Assembly: GCA_041392805.1 (NCBI GenBank)
Contig: JAWKLJ010000002.1
Coordinates: 3,689,276-3,753,275 of the forward strand
Direction of reading: 5' to 3'
DNA: 64,000 bases
From: Saprospiraceae bacterium
Lineage (GTDB): Bacteria > Bacteroidota > Bacteroidia > Chitinophagales > Saprospiraceae
A model generated the notes under the pieces. The model saw only the letters and a list, made by a program, of their open reading frames with translations. It made no database searches and was not told the origin of the DNA. Position numbers and translations under genes: made by a program. Positions 52,608 through 62,387 of this stretch are shown one piece after another (position 1 is the stretch's first letter; every line of letters starts with the position of its first letter).

Positions 52608-54083
52608 TTATCCAAAAACAACCTGCCGATGCGAAGGCAATTGAAACCGGAAAACCGTCCCTTCATTCAAGCGGCTTTGCACCTGGATGGTCGCATCATG
52701 CAATTCCAGCATTTTCTTGACGATAGCCAGGCCCAGGCCTGTTCCTTTTTTCTCTACACCAGAAGCCGCCTGGCGATAACGCTCAAAGATGAAGGACTGC
52801 TCCTCTTCTGGAATCCCAGGACCGGTGTCCGCTATTTTCACCTCCACATATTGTCCGATATTATTTAAAGCGATGGTCACTTTACCTCCTTTGGGCGTAA
52901 ATTTCAGGGCATTGTCCATCAAGTTTTGAATAACTCGTTCCACCATCCCCAAATCAGCGAATACCATAGGCAAGTTTGAGGGACAGACTAAATCCATTTC
53001 CACCTCATTTGCTTTGGCTAAAATCTGGTATTTAAAGAAGATATCCTGGGCCAGTTCACTGATAAAAAAGGCTTCCTTTTTGGGCTCCAGTTGTTTGGCT
53101 TCGAGTTTAGAATATTCAAAAAGCTGTGCAATTAGTTTAGCTAGTTTTTCATTGCTATCCAGGATGGTATGGAGGTATTTTCGGCGTTCCTGCTCGGTCA
53201 ATTGATCCTCTTTGATCAATAAAGTTTCCACATACCCTTGCATAATGGCAAGTGGCGTCCTTAGGTCATGCGACACATTAGCGATGAGTTCCCGGCGGAG
53301 TTTCTCCACCCCTTGGAGTTCTTCTATATTGGCGACAATGGTATCAGCCATTTCGTTGTAATGACTGGCTAAGGAACTCAGCTCTCCTTGGTTTTTCAGG
53401 TGCACCCTGGCGGCAAATTCGCCCTCTTTGAAGCGGCGAACGGTATCGATGATTCGCCGGAGGTTCCTGGTCAGGTACCAGATGGAGAGTAGCCCAACCA
53501 GCAAAGCCAGGACAAGGGCAAGGAAAAAAAACCAGGCCCCTAATTTCAGGATATAACTACCAAATAGATTATTGGTGACAGCAACCTGTTCTTCACTGGC
53601 AAGTATAATATAGACATATCCTGTGAGCTTATTGTTTTCCCAAATCGGCGCCGCCGAAAAAACCTTCCTATCTCCTGGATTCCTCGGATCATCCCCTGTT
53701 ATCATTTGTTTGCGGTCACCATAAATAAAGGTTTTCACAGGTGCCATATCCACCGACTCCAACTTAATTTTCTTATGCGGTGCGACATAGGTGATAATGC
53801 CACCAAGGGTATCCAGAAGGTAAACCTCTACACTAGGATTGATCACCATCATAGAATGCATGATATCCTGTAGGGAGGCCTTGTCGATCTCGCCATTTTC
53901 AAGGGTTTTTACTTTAGTAGCGGTACTATCTGCAATCAAGCCATACAGTCGCTGGTTCACCTCCTGGTGATAACGGTCCGCCACAAAGCTGGTGATGAGT
54001 ACATATCCAAGACCTAGAACGGTTAACAGCATAAAAAATACGCCTGAAATTTTCCAGTACAATAAATTATTTGACTTCAACAT
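52608..54083 (-). CDS. membrane sensor histidine kinase
   Basis: 491 aa. Two membrane helices (about 12-34 and 180-202) enclose a ~145-residue extracytoplasmic sensor domain. A HAMP linker follows (LTRNLRRIIDTVRRFKEGEFAARV), then HisKA with NVSHDLRTPLAIMQGYVE (phospho-acceptor His about 270), then HATPase with N box DNALKFTPKGGKVTI, G1 IADTGPGIPEE and G2 GTGLGLAIVKKM. It signals to the OmpR-type regulator encoded just upstream (20-base gap). The signal is unknown. Confidence 0.95.
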   Translation of the reverse strand: MLKSNNLLYWKISGVFFMLLTVLGLGYVLITSFVADRYHQEVNQRLYGLIADSTATKVKTLENGEIDKASLQDIMHSMMVINPSVEVYLLDTLGGIITYVAPHKKIKLESVDMAPVKTFIYGDRKQMITGDDPRNPGDRKVFSAAPIWENNKLTGYVYIILASEEQVAVTNNLFGSYILKLGAWFFFLALVLALLVGLLSIWYLTRNLRRIIDTVRRFKEGEFAARVHLKNQGELSSLASHYNEMADTIVANIEELQGVEKLRRELIANVSHDLRTPLAIMQGYVETLLIKEDQLTEQERRKYLHTILDSNEKLAKLIAQLFEYSKLEAKQLEPKKEAFFISELAQDIFFKYQILAKANEVEMDLVCPSNLPMVFADLGMVERVIQNLMDNALKFTPKGGKVTIALNNIGQYVEVKIADTGPGIPEEEQSFIFERYRQAASGVEKKGTGLGLAIVKKMLELHDATIQVQSRLNEGTVFRFQLPSHRQVVFG

Positions 54084-54103
54084 TTAGCATCATTAAAAGG
54101 TAG

Positions 54104-54823
54104 TTAAGCAACAGAGACCAATTCCTCATTAAAGCGGTAGCCCACGCCCCAAGTGGTAAGAATATAGGTGGGGGCTTGAAGATTGGGCTCAATTTTTCCT
54201 CTTAGGCGATTGATATGTGAATTCACCGTATGTTCGTAACCATCAAAATCATAGCCCCAGACCAGGTTTAGAATTTTATTCCGGTCATAGCTTTTGCCCG
54301 GCGTAGAGGCTAAAAGTGAAAGCAATTCAAATTCTTTAGGCGACAAATCTACCCTTTGGTGTTGGATGGACACTTTTCTTTTATCAAGGTCAATTTCCAA
54401 TTCTCCAAACTGAAGGACAGTCGGAAGACCTTCATTTTTCTTGGCAAGGGCCTTCCATTGATCCACTCGTCTGAGCAATGCCTTTACCCTTGCCTGGAAC
54501 TCTCGAATCCCAAATGGTTTGGTCATATAATCATCCGCCCCCAATTCCAAACCGAGGACCTTATCAATTTCTTCCGCTTTGGAAGTCAGCATTAAAATCG
54601 GTGTTTGTACTCCTGCGGCCCTTATGCGCCGACAGACTTCCATGCCATCCATTTGCGGCAGCATAATATCTAAAATGATCATGTCGTATTCATTAGACAG
54701 TGCCTTATCAAGTCCTTCCCTTCCATCAAAGGCCACATCAATTCTACATCCCATATCCGTTAGGTGAATATTAAAAAGCTCCTGGATGTTCCGATCATCT
54801 TCGACGGTTAAGATCTTTTTCAT
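54104..54823 (-). CDS. OmpR-family response regulator
   Basis: 239 aa. Receiver domain with acidic pair in TVEDDRN, phospho-acceptor Asp52 (IILDIMLPQMDG), LMLTSKAEE and conserved Lys in YMTKPFGIREF. The C-terminal winged helix has KVSIQHQRVDLSPKEFELLSLLASTPGKSYDRNKIL and YEHTVNSHINRLRGKI, the DNA-recognition region. First gene of an operon with the histidine kinase. Confidence 0.96.
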   Translation of the reverse strand: MKKILTVEDDRNIQELFNIHLTDMGCRIDVAFDGREGLDKALSNEYDMIILDIMLPQMDGMEVCRRIRAAGVQTPILMLTSKAEEIDKVLGLELGADDYMTKPFGIREFQARVKALLRRVDQWKALAKKNEGLPTVLQFGELEIDLDKRKVSIQHQRVDLSPKEFELLSLLASTPGKSYDRNKILNLVWGYDFDGYEHTVNSHINRLRGKIEPNLQAPTYILTTWGVGYRFNEELVSVA

Positions 54824-55186
54824 AAGGCTATGGCATTTATTTTTTGGTACGCTCTCAATTAATAATATATCGACAATTTAACACCCTTATTTCAATTGGG
54901 ATGCCTATTGTTCAGGGATTTCACCCTTACTGTCTTTGGCAGGACATTTAGGGCCAAATAAACCGCATAAACAACTCTATATCAAATAAATACACGCTAC
55001 AAAAAAGCAAATCGCAAGATAAATAGGATGTTTTTGTGACACTTTTGTGATGACTGGTAAGCGTTAATGCTTAAGGCTCTTCGAAACCAGCTTCCTTACA
55101 ACCCGACTTAAAAGTCCAAAACCACTTATATATCGTAGGTTTATTGGGAAAAAAATGTCTTATTGCTTTTTTTTGCATCAAACCCG
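54824..55186. other. divergent promoter region
   Basis: About 360 AT-rich bases between the response regulator and the AraC-type regulator, which run in opposite directions. Both promoters should lie here. No clear consensus box, hairpin or gene seen. Confidence 0.5.
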
Positions 55187-56407
55187 ATGACCATGTTGTT
55201 TCATTTTAGCCAATATAGTAGTTTATTATTACTTGGATTTCTGCATGGAATGATCTTCTTTTTCCTTTTGCTCTGGAGGGGGTTCCAGGAAGATAGAACT
55301 GCTGACAAGTTGTTGGCTGTATTATTGCTGATCTGTTGTTTACATATCTCTCAATATATGCTGGGATTTGGTGGTTGGTATGACAGTAGAGACTTTCATT
55401 CTACCTTCATGTTTTACTTCCCTTTTCACCATATTTTGTTACTTGGCCCCATTATCTATTTCTATTTTCTAAGTTTATCAAACACCCACTTCAAACTCAC
55501 CCTCCAACATTGGAAGCATTTTATTCCTGGTGGCATCATGTTATTCGTCTTTGTATTGATGTTTAGTTGGGACCTGGTCATTCAACACTGGATACTCGGG
55601 CATCAAATGCCCTTCCACTATGGAACCCAAGGAGCTTTTTCAACCTATTACCAACAACACCTGGCAGGCATTTTCCAAGATTTAGGCTATACTTCCTTGA
55701 TCGTCTACCTTTATTTAACCATATCGATTTACCGAAATTACAGAGATTATATCAATGAGCATTTTTCCAATACCGAAGAAATCGAATTTAGTTGGTTAAG
55801 GAATGTACTTTATGCAAATATTCTGATCATTGCCTTCGGTTTTTCTATAGATATTATTGATCAGTACATCCATAACCTTAATTATGATCAATACTGGGTG
55901 GTTTATTTTGGAGTCGTCATATTCATTTATTTCATTAGTATTTCAGGCTATATTGGCACCAAGAAGATTCCAGCTCAATTAAAATTTATTCCAAATGCCG
56001 TGGAGCGGCCCACAGCGGAAGACCTTCAAGCAGATACCACTCCCTTAAATCCTTGGAAAGAAAAAATAAACAGCCTAATGGCAGCGGAGGTTTTTCTTGA
56101 TCCGAGTTTGTGCCTCCAAGATTTAGCGGCTCAATTGCAAACCAATCCCTCTCTCCTTTCCAAGGTAATCAATAGCGGTTTTGGTATGAATTTTAATGAT
56201 TTCATCAACTCTCATCGGGTAGTGGCGGTCAAAATAAAACTGCAACAAGGGGTGCATGAGCAACTAACGCTCACCAGTATTGCCTACGACTGTGGCTTCA
56301 ACTCAAAGGCCACCTTTAATAGGGCCTTCAAGAAATTTACCGGAAAATCACCAAGAGATTATTTACTGCAATTGGAAAAAGAAGCCTTAATCTTAGCAAA
56401 CAAATAA
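55187..56407 (+). CDS. AraC-family regulator with N-terminal membrane domain
   Basis: About 406 aa from the ATG at 55187; a TTG at 55163 gives a slightly longer frame. Seven or so membrane helices fill residues 1-255, separated by loops such as DFHSTFMFYFPFHHI. The C-terminal 100 residues are an AraC/XylS helix-turn-helix pair (LCLQDLAAQLQTNPSLLSKVI and LTSIAYDCGFNSKATFNRAFKKFTGKSP). The design suggests a membrane-embedded sensor that binds DNA directly. It lies 25 bases before the VPS10/BNR protein gene and may control it. Confidence 0.9.
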   Translation: MTMLFHFSQYSSLLLLGFLHGMIFFFLLLWRGFQEDRTADKLLAVLLLICCLHISQYMLGFGGWYDSRDFHSTFMFYFPFHHILLLGPIIYFYFLSLSNTHFKLTLQHWKHFIPGGIMLFVFVLMFSWDLVIQHWILGHQMPFHYGTQGAFSTYYQQHLAGIFQDLGYTSLIVYLYLTISIYRNYRDYINEHFSNTEEIEFSWLRNVLYANILIIAFGFSIDIIDQYIHNLNYDQYWVVYFGVVIFIYFISISGYIGTKKIPAQLKFIPNAVERPTAEDLQADTTPLNPWKEKINSLMAAEVFLDPSLCLQDLAAQLQTNPSLLSKVINSGFGMNFNDFINSHRVVAVKIKLQQGVHEQLTLTSIAYDCGFNSKATFNRAFKKFTGKSPRDYLLQLEKEALILANK

Positions 56408-56432
56408 AGTCTTCGTATTTTCCGACAAATTT

Positions 56433-59400
56433 ATGAACATGCGAAGAGAAAACCTTTCCCTCATGCCCTACTTGTGGCTCCTTTTTATTTGCACTTTTTC
56501 CTCTTACACCCTTAATAGTCAACCCATTAAACCCGGATTACTGGAAGGCCTTAGCTATCGAAACATAGGGCCTCACCGGGGTGGCCGGGTTACGGCTGTA
56601 ACCGGGGTAGCAGGAGATCTTTTCACGTTTTATATGGGTGCTACAGGTGGTGGGGTATGGAAGACGACTGATGGCGGCTTAAGTTGGGGTAATATTTCCG
56701 ATAAACACTTTAAGGCCGGCTCAATTGGTGCCATTACAGTGGCTCCTTCTGATCATAATGTCATATATGTAGGGACGGGCTCAACTGACCCTCGGGGCAA
56801 TGTGTCGCCCGGTATAGGCATGTATAAATCAACGGACAGCGGCCAAAGTTGGGTGCACATTGGCTTGGATAAAGCGGGCCAGATTGGAGAGATTGTAGTT
56901 CACCCTTCTAATCCCGATTGGGTTTATGTAGCTGTTTTGGGAAATGTATTTGGCCCAAGTTCCGAGCGCGGCATTTTCCATTCAAAAGATGGGGGTGAGC
57001 ATTGGGAAAAAAGCCTCTTTGTTAGTGACCGAACTGGCGCCATCGACCTGGACATGGACCCCAGCAATCCGCGTGTTCTTTATGCGGGTATGTGGACTGC
57101 TCAGCGCAAACCCTGGACCTTCATTGATGGTAGCGAAGAAGGGGGTGTTTGGAAAACAACCGATGGCGGACAATATTGGACTAGAATAAAAGGGGGCTTG
57201 CCAGAAGGCCTTGTTGGACGAGTTGGCATCACTATTTCTCCGGCCAATCCCAAGCGTATCTGGGTGCAACAAGAGGCAAAAGACGAAACGAAGGGCGGTA
57301 TTTATCGCTCTGATGATGGCGGGGAAAGCTGGAAGCGAATCAATCGTTCGCATGAACTACGACAAAGAGCTTGGTACTACTCTCGAATATTTGCCGATCC
57401 CAAAGATGAAAACACCATTTATGCCTTGAATGCCAGCTTTTTTAAATCTATTGATGGCGGAAAATCCTTTGATCGAATTAGTGTCCCCCACGGTGATACC
57501 CACGCCCTTTGGATTAACCCTGATAACACCCGCGTGTTTATCCAAGGCAACGATGGCGGCGCCTGCGTTACCTTCAATGGTGGAGAAACCTGGACTACTC
57601 AAAACAATCAGCCTACCTCCGAATTTTATCGCCTGACTGTCGACAATCAATTCCCCTATCGGGTTTATGGTGCCCAGCAAGATAATACGACGATTTCGGT
57701 TTCTAGCCGTCCACAGGGAGGCCTAACACCTTATCAGGACTGGTATGAGGTTGGTGGTGGTGAAAGTGGCCATATTGCCGTCGATCCCAACAACCCTAAT
57801 CTTATTTATGCCGGCACTTATATTGGGGTGATTACCCGAAAAGAATTGGACAAAGGCCATCAAAAAGATATTGTTGCCTATCCGCAAATGCACGACGGCA
57901 CTGCGCCCAGGGATATTCGTTATCGTTTCCAGTGGAATGCGCCCATCCGCATTTCACCCCATGATCCTAATATTGTTTATCATTGTTCTCAATTTGTCCA
58001 TCGGACAAAAGATGGAGGACAAACCTGGGAAATTATCAGCCCTGATCTAACCACCAACAAAGATGAATACCACCATATTCCCGGTGAGCCGATTCAGCAT
58101 GACCATACCGGCGTTGAGCTGTATACGACCATCTTTGCCTTCGAGGAATCTCCGCATCAAGCAGGTGAACTATGGGCGGGGAGCGACGATGGCCGATTGC
58201 ATATCAGTCGCGATGCGGGTAAAAACTGGCTGGAGATTACCCCTAAAGGCTTCCCAGTAGAAGCCACCATTAACAGCATTGATTTATCGACGCACGCACC
58301 GGGTCGCGCCTTGATAGCCGCCTATAAATACCGGGAAAATGATTTCCACCCCTATATTTACCTGACAAATGACTACGGAAAAAGTTGGAAGTTGCTCACC
58401 AATGGCATCCCAGACCATCATTTTGTTCGGGTGGTTAGAGAAGATCCTGTTCAGAAAGGATTATGGTTCGCTGGAACCGAATTTGGCATGTACCTTTCTT
58501 TTGATGAAGGTAAAAACTGGCAACCTTTTCAGCGCAACCTGCCCGTTACGCCCATTACTGATCTGGCCGTCAAGGACAATGATTTGGTCATAGCTACCCA
58601 AGGCAGGGCCTTTTGGATCATGGATGACATCTCTCCATTGCGGTCCATAAATGAAAAACTATTGGCTAAAACAACCCATTTATTTCCTATATCCACGCCC
58701 TACCGCACCCAAATACGTGGTAGCCGAGGTATAGGTAGCCCTGCCCCTGCCCCCCGTGGTGCAATCATCTACTTTTATCTCCATGAAAATTATGACAGCA
58801 CCCAAGTTGCAACGCTAAGCATCAAAGATAGCAAAGACCATATCCGCCGCATCTATTCTTCCAAGCCTGGCAAAAAAGAAAGTCGCCTAACCTTGAAAAA
58901 AGGTTTAAACCGCCTTATTTGGGATTTGAGTTATGAAAGCCCCGAGGTGCAAAACGGCGCTCGGTTCTCCTTGGCCGATATCAGTGGTGTCAATGCCCCT
59001 CCTGGCCAGCATACGGTGGAATTGAAATTAGGAACCCTGACCGAGAGTCAAACCTTTACCCTGGAAAAGGACCCACGCTGGACCCAAAGTGATGAAGACC
59101 TCGTGGCTCAATATGAATTGAGCATGCAAGCCATGAATCTGCTCAACAACTGTCATACAACGATCGGTAAAATACGTTCCTTGCGCAGTCAATTAAAAGG
59201 AATTGAACAACGGGAAATGGAGGGGCCGCTAAAAGAAAAATTTCTGGAAGAAAGTAAAATTATCCAGCAGGAGCTTAGCTCACTAGAAAATCAATTGATC
59301 CAAACTGCCAGCGAAAGTAGCCAGGATCCGATCAATTACCCGCCCATGCTGGACGACCAAATGGCCTATCTCTATTCCGTGGTGAATAACCAGGATGACC

Positions 59401-59555
59401 GCCCCAACCAAGGGGCCTACGAACGATTCGAAGACCTTAAAACGGCCTTCCAACCGCATCAGAAAAAAATGGATGAATTGGTCGAAGAAGTAAAATCTTT
59501 GAATAAAATGCTAATGGAAAATGGCGTTGGGGTGATTAATATGGAGGCGAAGTGA
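56433..59555 (+). CDS. exported VPS10/BNR-repeat beta-propeller protein
   Basis: 1040 aa with signal peptide (about 1-30). Many BNR/Asp-box-like units follow: GGVWKTTDGGLSWG, GMYKSTDSGQSWVH, GIFHSKDGGEHWEK, GGIYRSDDGGESWKR, VHRTKDGGQTWEI, LHISRDAGKNWLE. These build one or two large propellers, as in sortilin-type (VPS10) and xyloglucanase-like proteins. The last ~250 residues are a beta domain and a coiled-coil-like helical tail. No sorting domain of type IX is obvious. Substrate unknown; glycan or peptide binding are both possible. Confidence 0.88.
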   Translation: MNMRRENLSLMPYLWLLFICTFSSYTLNSQPIKPGLLEGLSYRNIGPHRGGRVTAVTGVAGDLFTFYMGATGGGVWKTTDGGLSWGNISDKHFKAGSIGAITVAPSDHNVIYVGTGSTDPRGNVSPGIGMYKSTDSGQSWVHIGLDKAGQIGEIVVHPSNPDWVYVAVLGNVFGPSSERGIFHSKDGGEHWEKSLFVSDRTGAIDLDMDPSNPRVLYAGMWTAQRKPWTFIDGSEEGGVWKTTDGGQYWTRIKGGLPEGLVGRVGITISPANPKRIWVQQEAKDETKGGIYRSDDGGESWKRINRSHELRQRAWYYSRIFADPKDENTIYALNASFFKSIDGGKSFDRISVPHGDTHALWINPDNTRVFIQGNDGGACVTFNGGETWTTQNNQPTSEFYRLTVDNQFPYRVYGAQQDNTTISVSSRPQGGLTPYQDWYEVGGGESGHIAVDPNNPNLIYAGTYIGVITRKELDKGHQKDIVAYPQMHDGTAPRDIRYRFQWNAPIRISPHDPNIVYHCSQFVHRTKDGGQTWEIISPDLTTNKDEYHHIPGEPIQHDHTGVELYTTIFAFEESPHQAGELWAGSDDGRLHISRDAGKNWLEITPKGFPVEATINSIDLSTHAPGRALIAAYKYRENDFHPYIYLTNDYGKSWKLLTNGIPDHHFVRVVREDPVQKGLWFAGTEFGMYLSFDEGKNWQPFQRNLPVTPITDLAVKDNDLVIATQGRAFWIMDDISPLRSINEKLLAKTTHLFPISTPYRTQIRGSRGIGSPAPAPRGAIIYFYLHENYDSTQVATLSIKDSKDHIRRIYSSKPGKKESRLTLKKGLNRLIWDLSYESPEVQNGARFSLADISGVNAPPGQHTVELKLGTLTESQTFTLEKDPRWTQSDEDLVAQYELSMQAMNLLNNCHTTIGKIRSLRSQLKGIEQREMEGPLKEKFLEESKIIQQELSSLENQLIQTASESSQDPINYPPMLDDQMAYLYSVVNNQDDRPNQGAYERFEDLKTAFQPHQKKMDELVEEVKSLNKMLMENGVGVINMEAK

Positions 59556-59564
59556 TGATTTTGG

Positions 59565-60071
59565 GGACGTGGAGGTATTGGAGAAGGCGTGGAGTTATTG
59601 GAGAAAAAAATCTCCAATACCTCTCCACCTCCATTAATTCCACGTCCAAAAAAACATCGCCGCTACGGGCTTTTCGCGCCTTTTCTACCGATGGAGAATC
59701 CCGATGGGATTGGAAGGGGCTGGGTTGGGGGGATTTCAATGGCAATATCAATTTCAATGACAATTTCAATTTCAATTTCAATGACAATATCAATGCGCCT
59801 GTGTCGCTGGGGCTTGCCCCCAACTCTCCAATACCTCTCCACCTCCATTAACTCCACGTCCAAAAAAACATCGCCGCTACGGGCTTTTCGCGCATTTTCT
59901 ACCGATGGAGAATCCCGATGGGATTGGAAGGGGCTGGGTTGGGGGGATTTCAATGGCAATATCAATTTCAATCAAAATCAAAATTTCAATGACAATATCA
60001 ATGCGCCTGTGTCGCTGGGGCTTGCCCCCAACCCTCCAATACCTATCCACCTCCATTAACTCCACGTCCAT
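59565..60071. repeat. tandem 208-214-bp repeat with terminal hairpin, between convergent genes
   Basis: Units begin with tccaatacctctccacctcc at 59613 and 59827 and a partial third at 60035, so the periods are 214 and 208. Each unit carries gatggagaatcccgatggga and a run of aatttcaa/caatatcaa words that differ in number, explaining the length change. The left end (59565-59647) is an inverted repeat of ggacgtgga words around aaaaaaa. The open frames inside, on both strands, are by-products of the repeat. Confidence 0.88.
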
Positions 60072-60105
60072 TTCCTCCACGCCCAAAAAAAGCCAAGCCT
60101 ATCCC

Positions 60106-61353
60106 CTACTCATGCTTCCGCCCCTTGACGGCTCCAGCGTTGTACTCCCTTTCCAGGGCCTCCATTTCGGCCAATTCGCCGCGGGAGGGCTTCGAGGCGC
60201 GCAGGAGGTTGAAGGCTGGCTGCCCCGCATCCACCCAGGCCGTAAACCAGGCACTACCGATGGCCAGGATGGCATCTTGCATCCGCTTCTCTACCATGCC
60301 AGCCATTCGATCATGGTAGGCAGCGCAGTAGGCGGGACATTGGGTCCGCACAGTGGCGTCCAGGCGTTCTTCGAAGCAAAACTGCTGGTCGGGAGGAAAA
60401 GTTTGGCTCAATTCTTTTTCAATTTGCAGGACGCTGTCTAACAAGACATGACTATCCAGAACGATCTTCCAAAAGTAGGATTTGGGATCTTCAATATAAG
60501 TTGCTTTACCGACAAAAAAATCATAGGTTTTATCTGCATAAAGCTCTGGCAAGCGGCTTTCCCAAAAAGCGTGAATACCCAACTGATCCGTTAGCTGTCC
60601 ATTGTAGTTTTCGGTGGTATGCAGGGGAACATGGGCATCGCCAATATAATGCCCTATTTCAGCCGAAAGGCGCAAAATTTGATTGATATTCTTTTGGCGA
60701 AAGGCCGTCGTTAGGCGATTTTGCATGACGGGAAGGTGAAAAGGAAGGATGCCATATTCTGAAAAATGGTCCTTAGCAAATACCGCCTGGCAATCCAGTC
60801 CCTGGCCATATTGCCCCAACAATACCCGGAAGCTATCACAAGGAACGAGCCAATCATCTTCATAATATTGGTTGAGGATATTATTCCGGAAAAATCGCTC
60901 ATAATGTCCCTTTGAAATAGACCAGGCCAGTTGCCCATCCGGGCGCCGGAGGCTAAAATAGTTTTCGCTTTCCCCTTTTTTAGGCAAGGGGTCTGGTGTT
61001 AAAACCAAGGTATCGCCCAGCTCATTCACCACATGAATACTCGTGTATTTCATCAGGGCCTCGGTCCAGTCCCGGGGCACTTTACTAAAGGGGTAGGTAT
61101 CCCAATGATCAATATCAATATAATGCCTGACCGCTTCGTGCCGAGTCGCATAGCGCCGTTTATCAGGGTCTACCGCATGTTCGGTAACATATTCCAGGTT
61201 TTTTTTATACAGCCCGATTAAATCCGGAGGAAGCGTAAACACCGCCATGCGATTGATCCGGCGGTGGCCAAAAAAGCCCCATCTGGGAGAGACCAGGCTG
61301 GTGAGGAGGATGAAAAACAGCGCAGCTACGGCAAATAAGGATTTGGATCGCAT
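60106..61353 (-). CDS. zinc-dependent phospholipase C / S1-P1 nuclease-superfamily protein
   Basis: 415 aa with a hydrophobic signal (about 1-22) directly followed by Trp (PRWGFFGHRRINRMA), the usual N-terminal zinc ligand of this all-helical family. Other ligands are in ATRHEAVRHYIDIDHWD and EIGHYIGDAHVPLHTTENYNG, and GIHAFWESRLPE follows. The pattern matches proteins annotated as zinc-dependent phospholipase C family in Bacteroidota. Exported; it may cleave phospholipids or nucleic acids. It ends facing the VPS10/BNR gene. Confidence 0.87.
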   Translation of the reverse strand: MRSKSLFAVAALFFILLTSLVSPRWGFFGHRRINRMAVFTLPPDLIGLYKKNLEYVTEHAVDPDKRRYATRHEAVRHYIDIDHWDTYPFSKVPRDWTEALMKYTSIHVVNELGDTLVLTPDPLPKKGESENYFSLRRPDGQLAWSISKGHYERFFRNNILNQYYEDDWLVPCDSFRVLLGQYGQGLDCQAVFAKDHFSEYGILPFHLPVMQNRLTTAFRQKNINQILRLSAEIGHYIGDAHVPLHTTENYNGQLTDQLGIHAFWESRLPELYADKTYDFFVGKATYIEDPKSYFWKIVLDSHVLLDSVLQIEKELSQTFPPDQQFCFEERLDATVRTQCPAYCAAYHDRMAGMVEKRMQDAILAIGSAWFTAWVDAGQPAFNLLRASKPSRGELAEMEALEREYNAGAVKGRKHE

Positions 61354-61376
61354 AGGAATCGTATTTTGGAGGGGGG

Positions 61377-62387
61377 TTAATCAAAAAAGAAATCATAACT
61401 CCAAAAAATCTTCTTGAAGACCTCATTTTGCACGAGCATGAAATCCTCGTTATCGACATTGGCATAATAACGCTCCACTATCGTTTCCACCGTCCCGCCA
61501 CCTGTTTTTTCATCCAGTCCGGTTTGGAAATAACGGGGGTGCAAAGCAACCTCTTTGATCGTTCCATCCGTTTGCTCCAGCCGAATCTCACAAAAGGGAA
61601 TTTGCTGTAGGATAGAATCTCTTTTGGCCTGTCCATTGATAAAAGACTCCGCGAGCAGGTGATCAAACAAGTATAAATAAGCCTGGATTTTGCCCTGGTT
61701 CGGGGCTTGAGGTTTCCTGGGAGTTAAATCATAAAAAGGGCTAAGGTCGAATTGTTGTTGGTTTCGAACCAAAGTAAAGGACTGGTTTCGTTGCAAGGGA
61801 TAATTGATACTAATGGCCTGGATTTGATCTGCAGACAAGCCAAAGACCGTTTTATCTCTCCAATCGTCACCTGTAAGGTTATATCGAAAGCGGATATTGC
61901 CTGTCCAGGCTGGAATGCTAGCCACATAAGGCTGATTCGCCCCTTCAATCATGATATAGGTTCCGCGTTCATCCGGTGTAGAACCACCGATATAATAGGC
62001 CTTCATCAAGTTGTTTTGGCGATCGTAAAGTTCCACCTTAATGCCTTCTGTGGCAAGGCTTTTCACCAGGTTATTTACAGCCGCATTGGGTGGTTTAAAT
62101 TGCATCTTCACCCGCTTGATGGCGTCTAGCAAGTTCTCTACAGCATTGGCATTGGCCTTGTATTTGCCATTATATGTCCAATGTGTACCCTTACGTTCCA
62201 GCGTTGTTTGATGATCAAAGCGGTCGGCCAAAAAGATTTTGTAGATCGCCGCTGTGTCTTCTATGGCGAAGGAGCGCTCCTCATACAATATGGTCGACTT
62301 TCGGTCGTCGGAGTTCAAAAGATAATACAAGGTCGTTCCACCAACGAGTACAAAAAACAGAAGTAGTATGAGCGTTTTATTTTTCAT
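61377..62387 (-). CDS. DUF4340 domain protein linked to gldG
   Basis: About 336 aa from MKNKTLILLLFFVLVGG (ATG 62387); a longer frame from 62411 exists. One N-terminal membrane helix anchors a periplasmic beta-rich domain with repeated DUF4340-type units (HQTTLERKGTHWTYNGKYKANANAVENLLDAI and LVRNQQQFDLSPF). DUF4340 genes often follow the gldF-gldG or other ABC genes. Here the start overlaps the gldG stop by about 11 bases, showing one operon. Probable role with the Gld ABC complex, but undefined. Confidence 0.85.
   Translation of the reverse strand: MKNKTLILLLFFVLVGGTTLYYLLNSDDRKSTILYEERSFAIEDTAAIYKIFLADRFDHQTTLERKGTHWTYNGKYKANANAVENLLDAIKRVKMQFKPPNAAVNNLVKSLATEGIKVELYDRQNNLMKAYYIGGSTPDERGTYIMIEGANQPYVASIPAWTGNIRFRYNLTGDDWRDKTVFGLSADQIQAISINYPLQRNQSFTLVRNQQQFDLSPFYDLTPRKPQAPNQGKIQAYLYLFDHLLAESFINGQAKRDSILQQIPFCEIRLEQTDGTIKEVALHPRYFQTGLDEKTGGGTVETIVERYYANVDNEDFMLVQNEVFKKIFWSYDFFFD

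Noticed and set aside
59552..60441. Overlapping open frames of 95-178 aa on both strands
   Set aside because: They run through tandem non-coding repeats and into the end of the phospholipase-like gene on the opposite strand; composition is repeat-derived.
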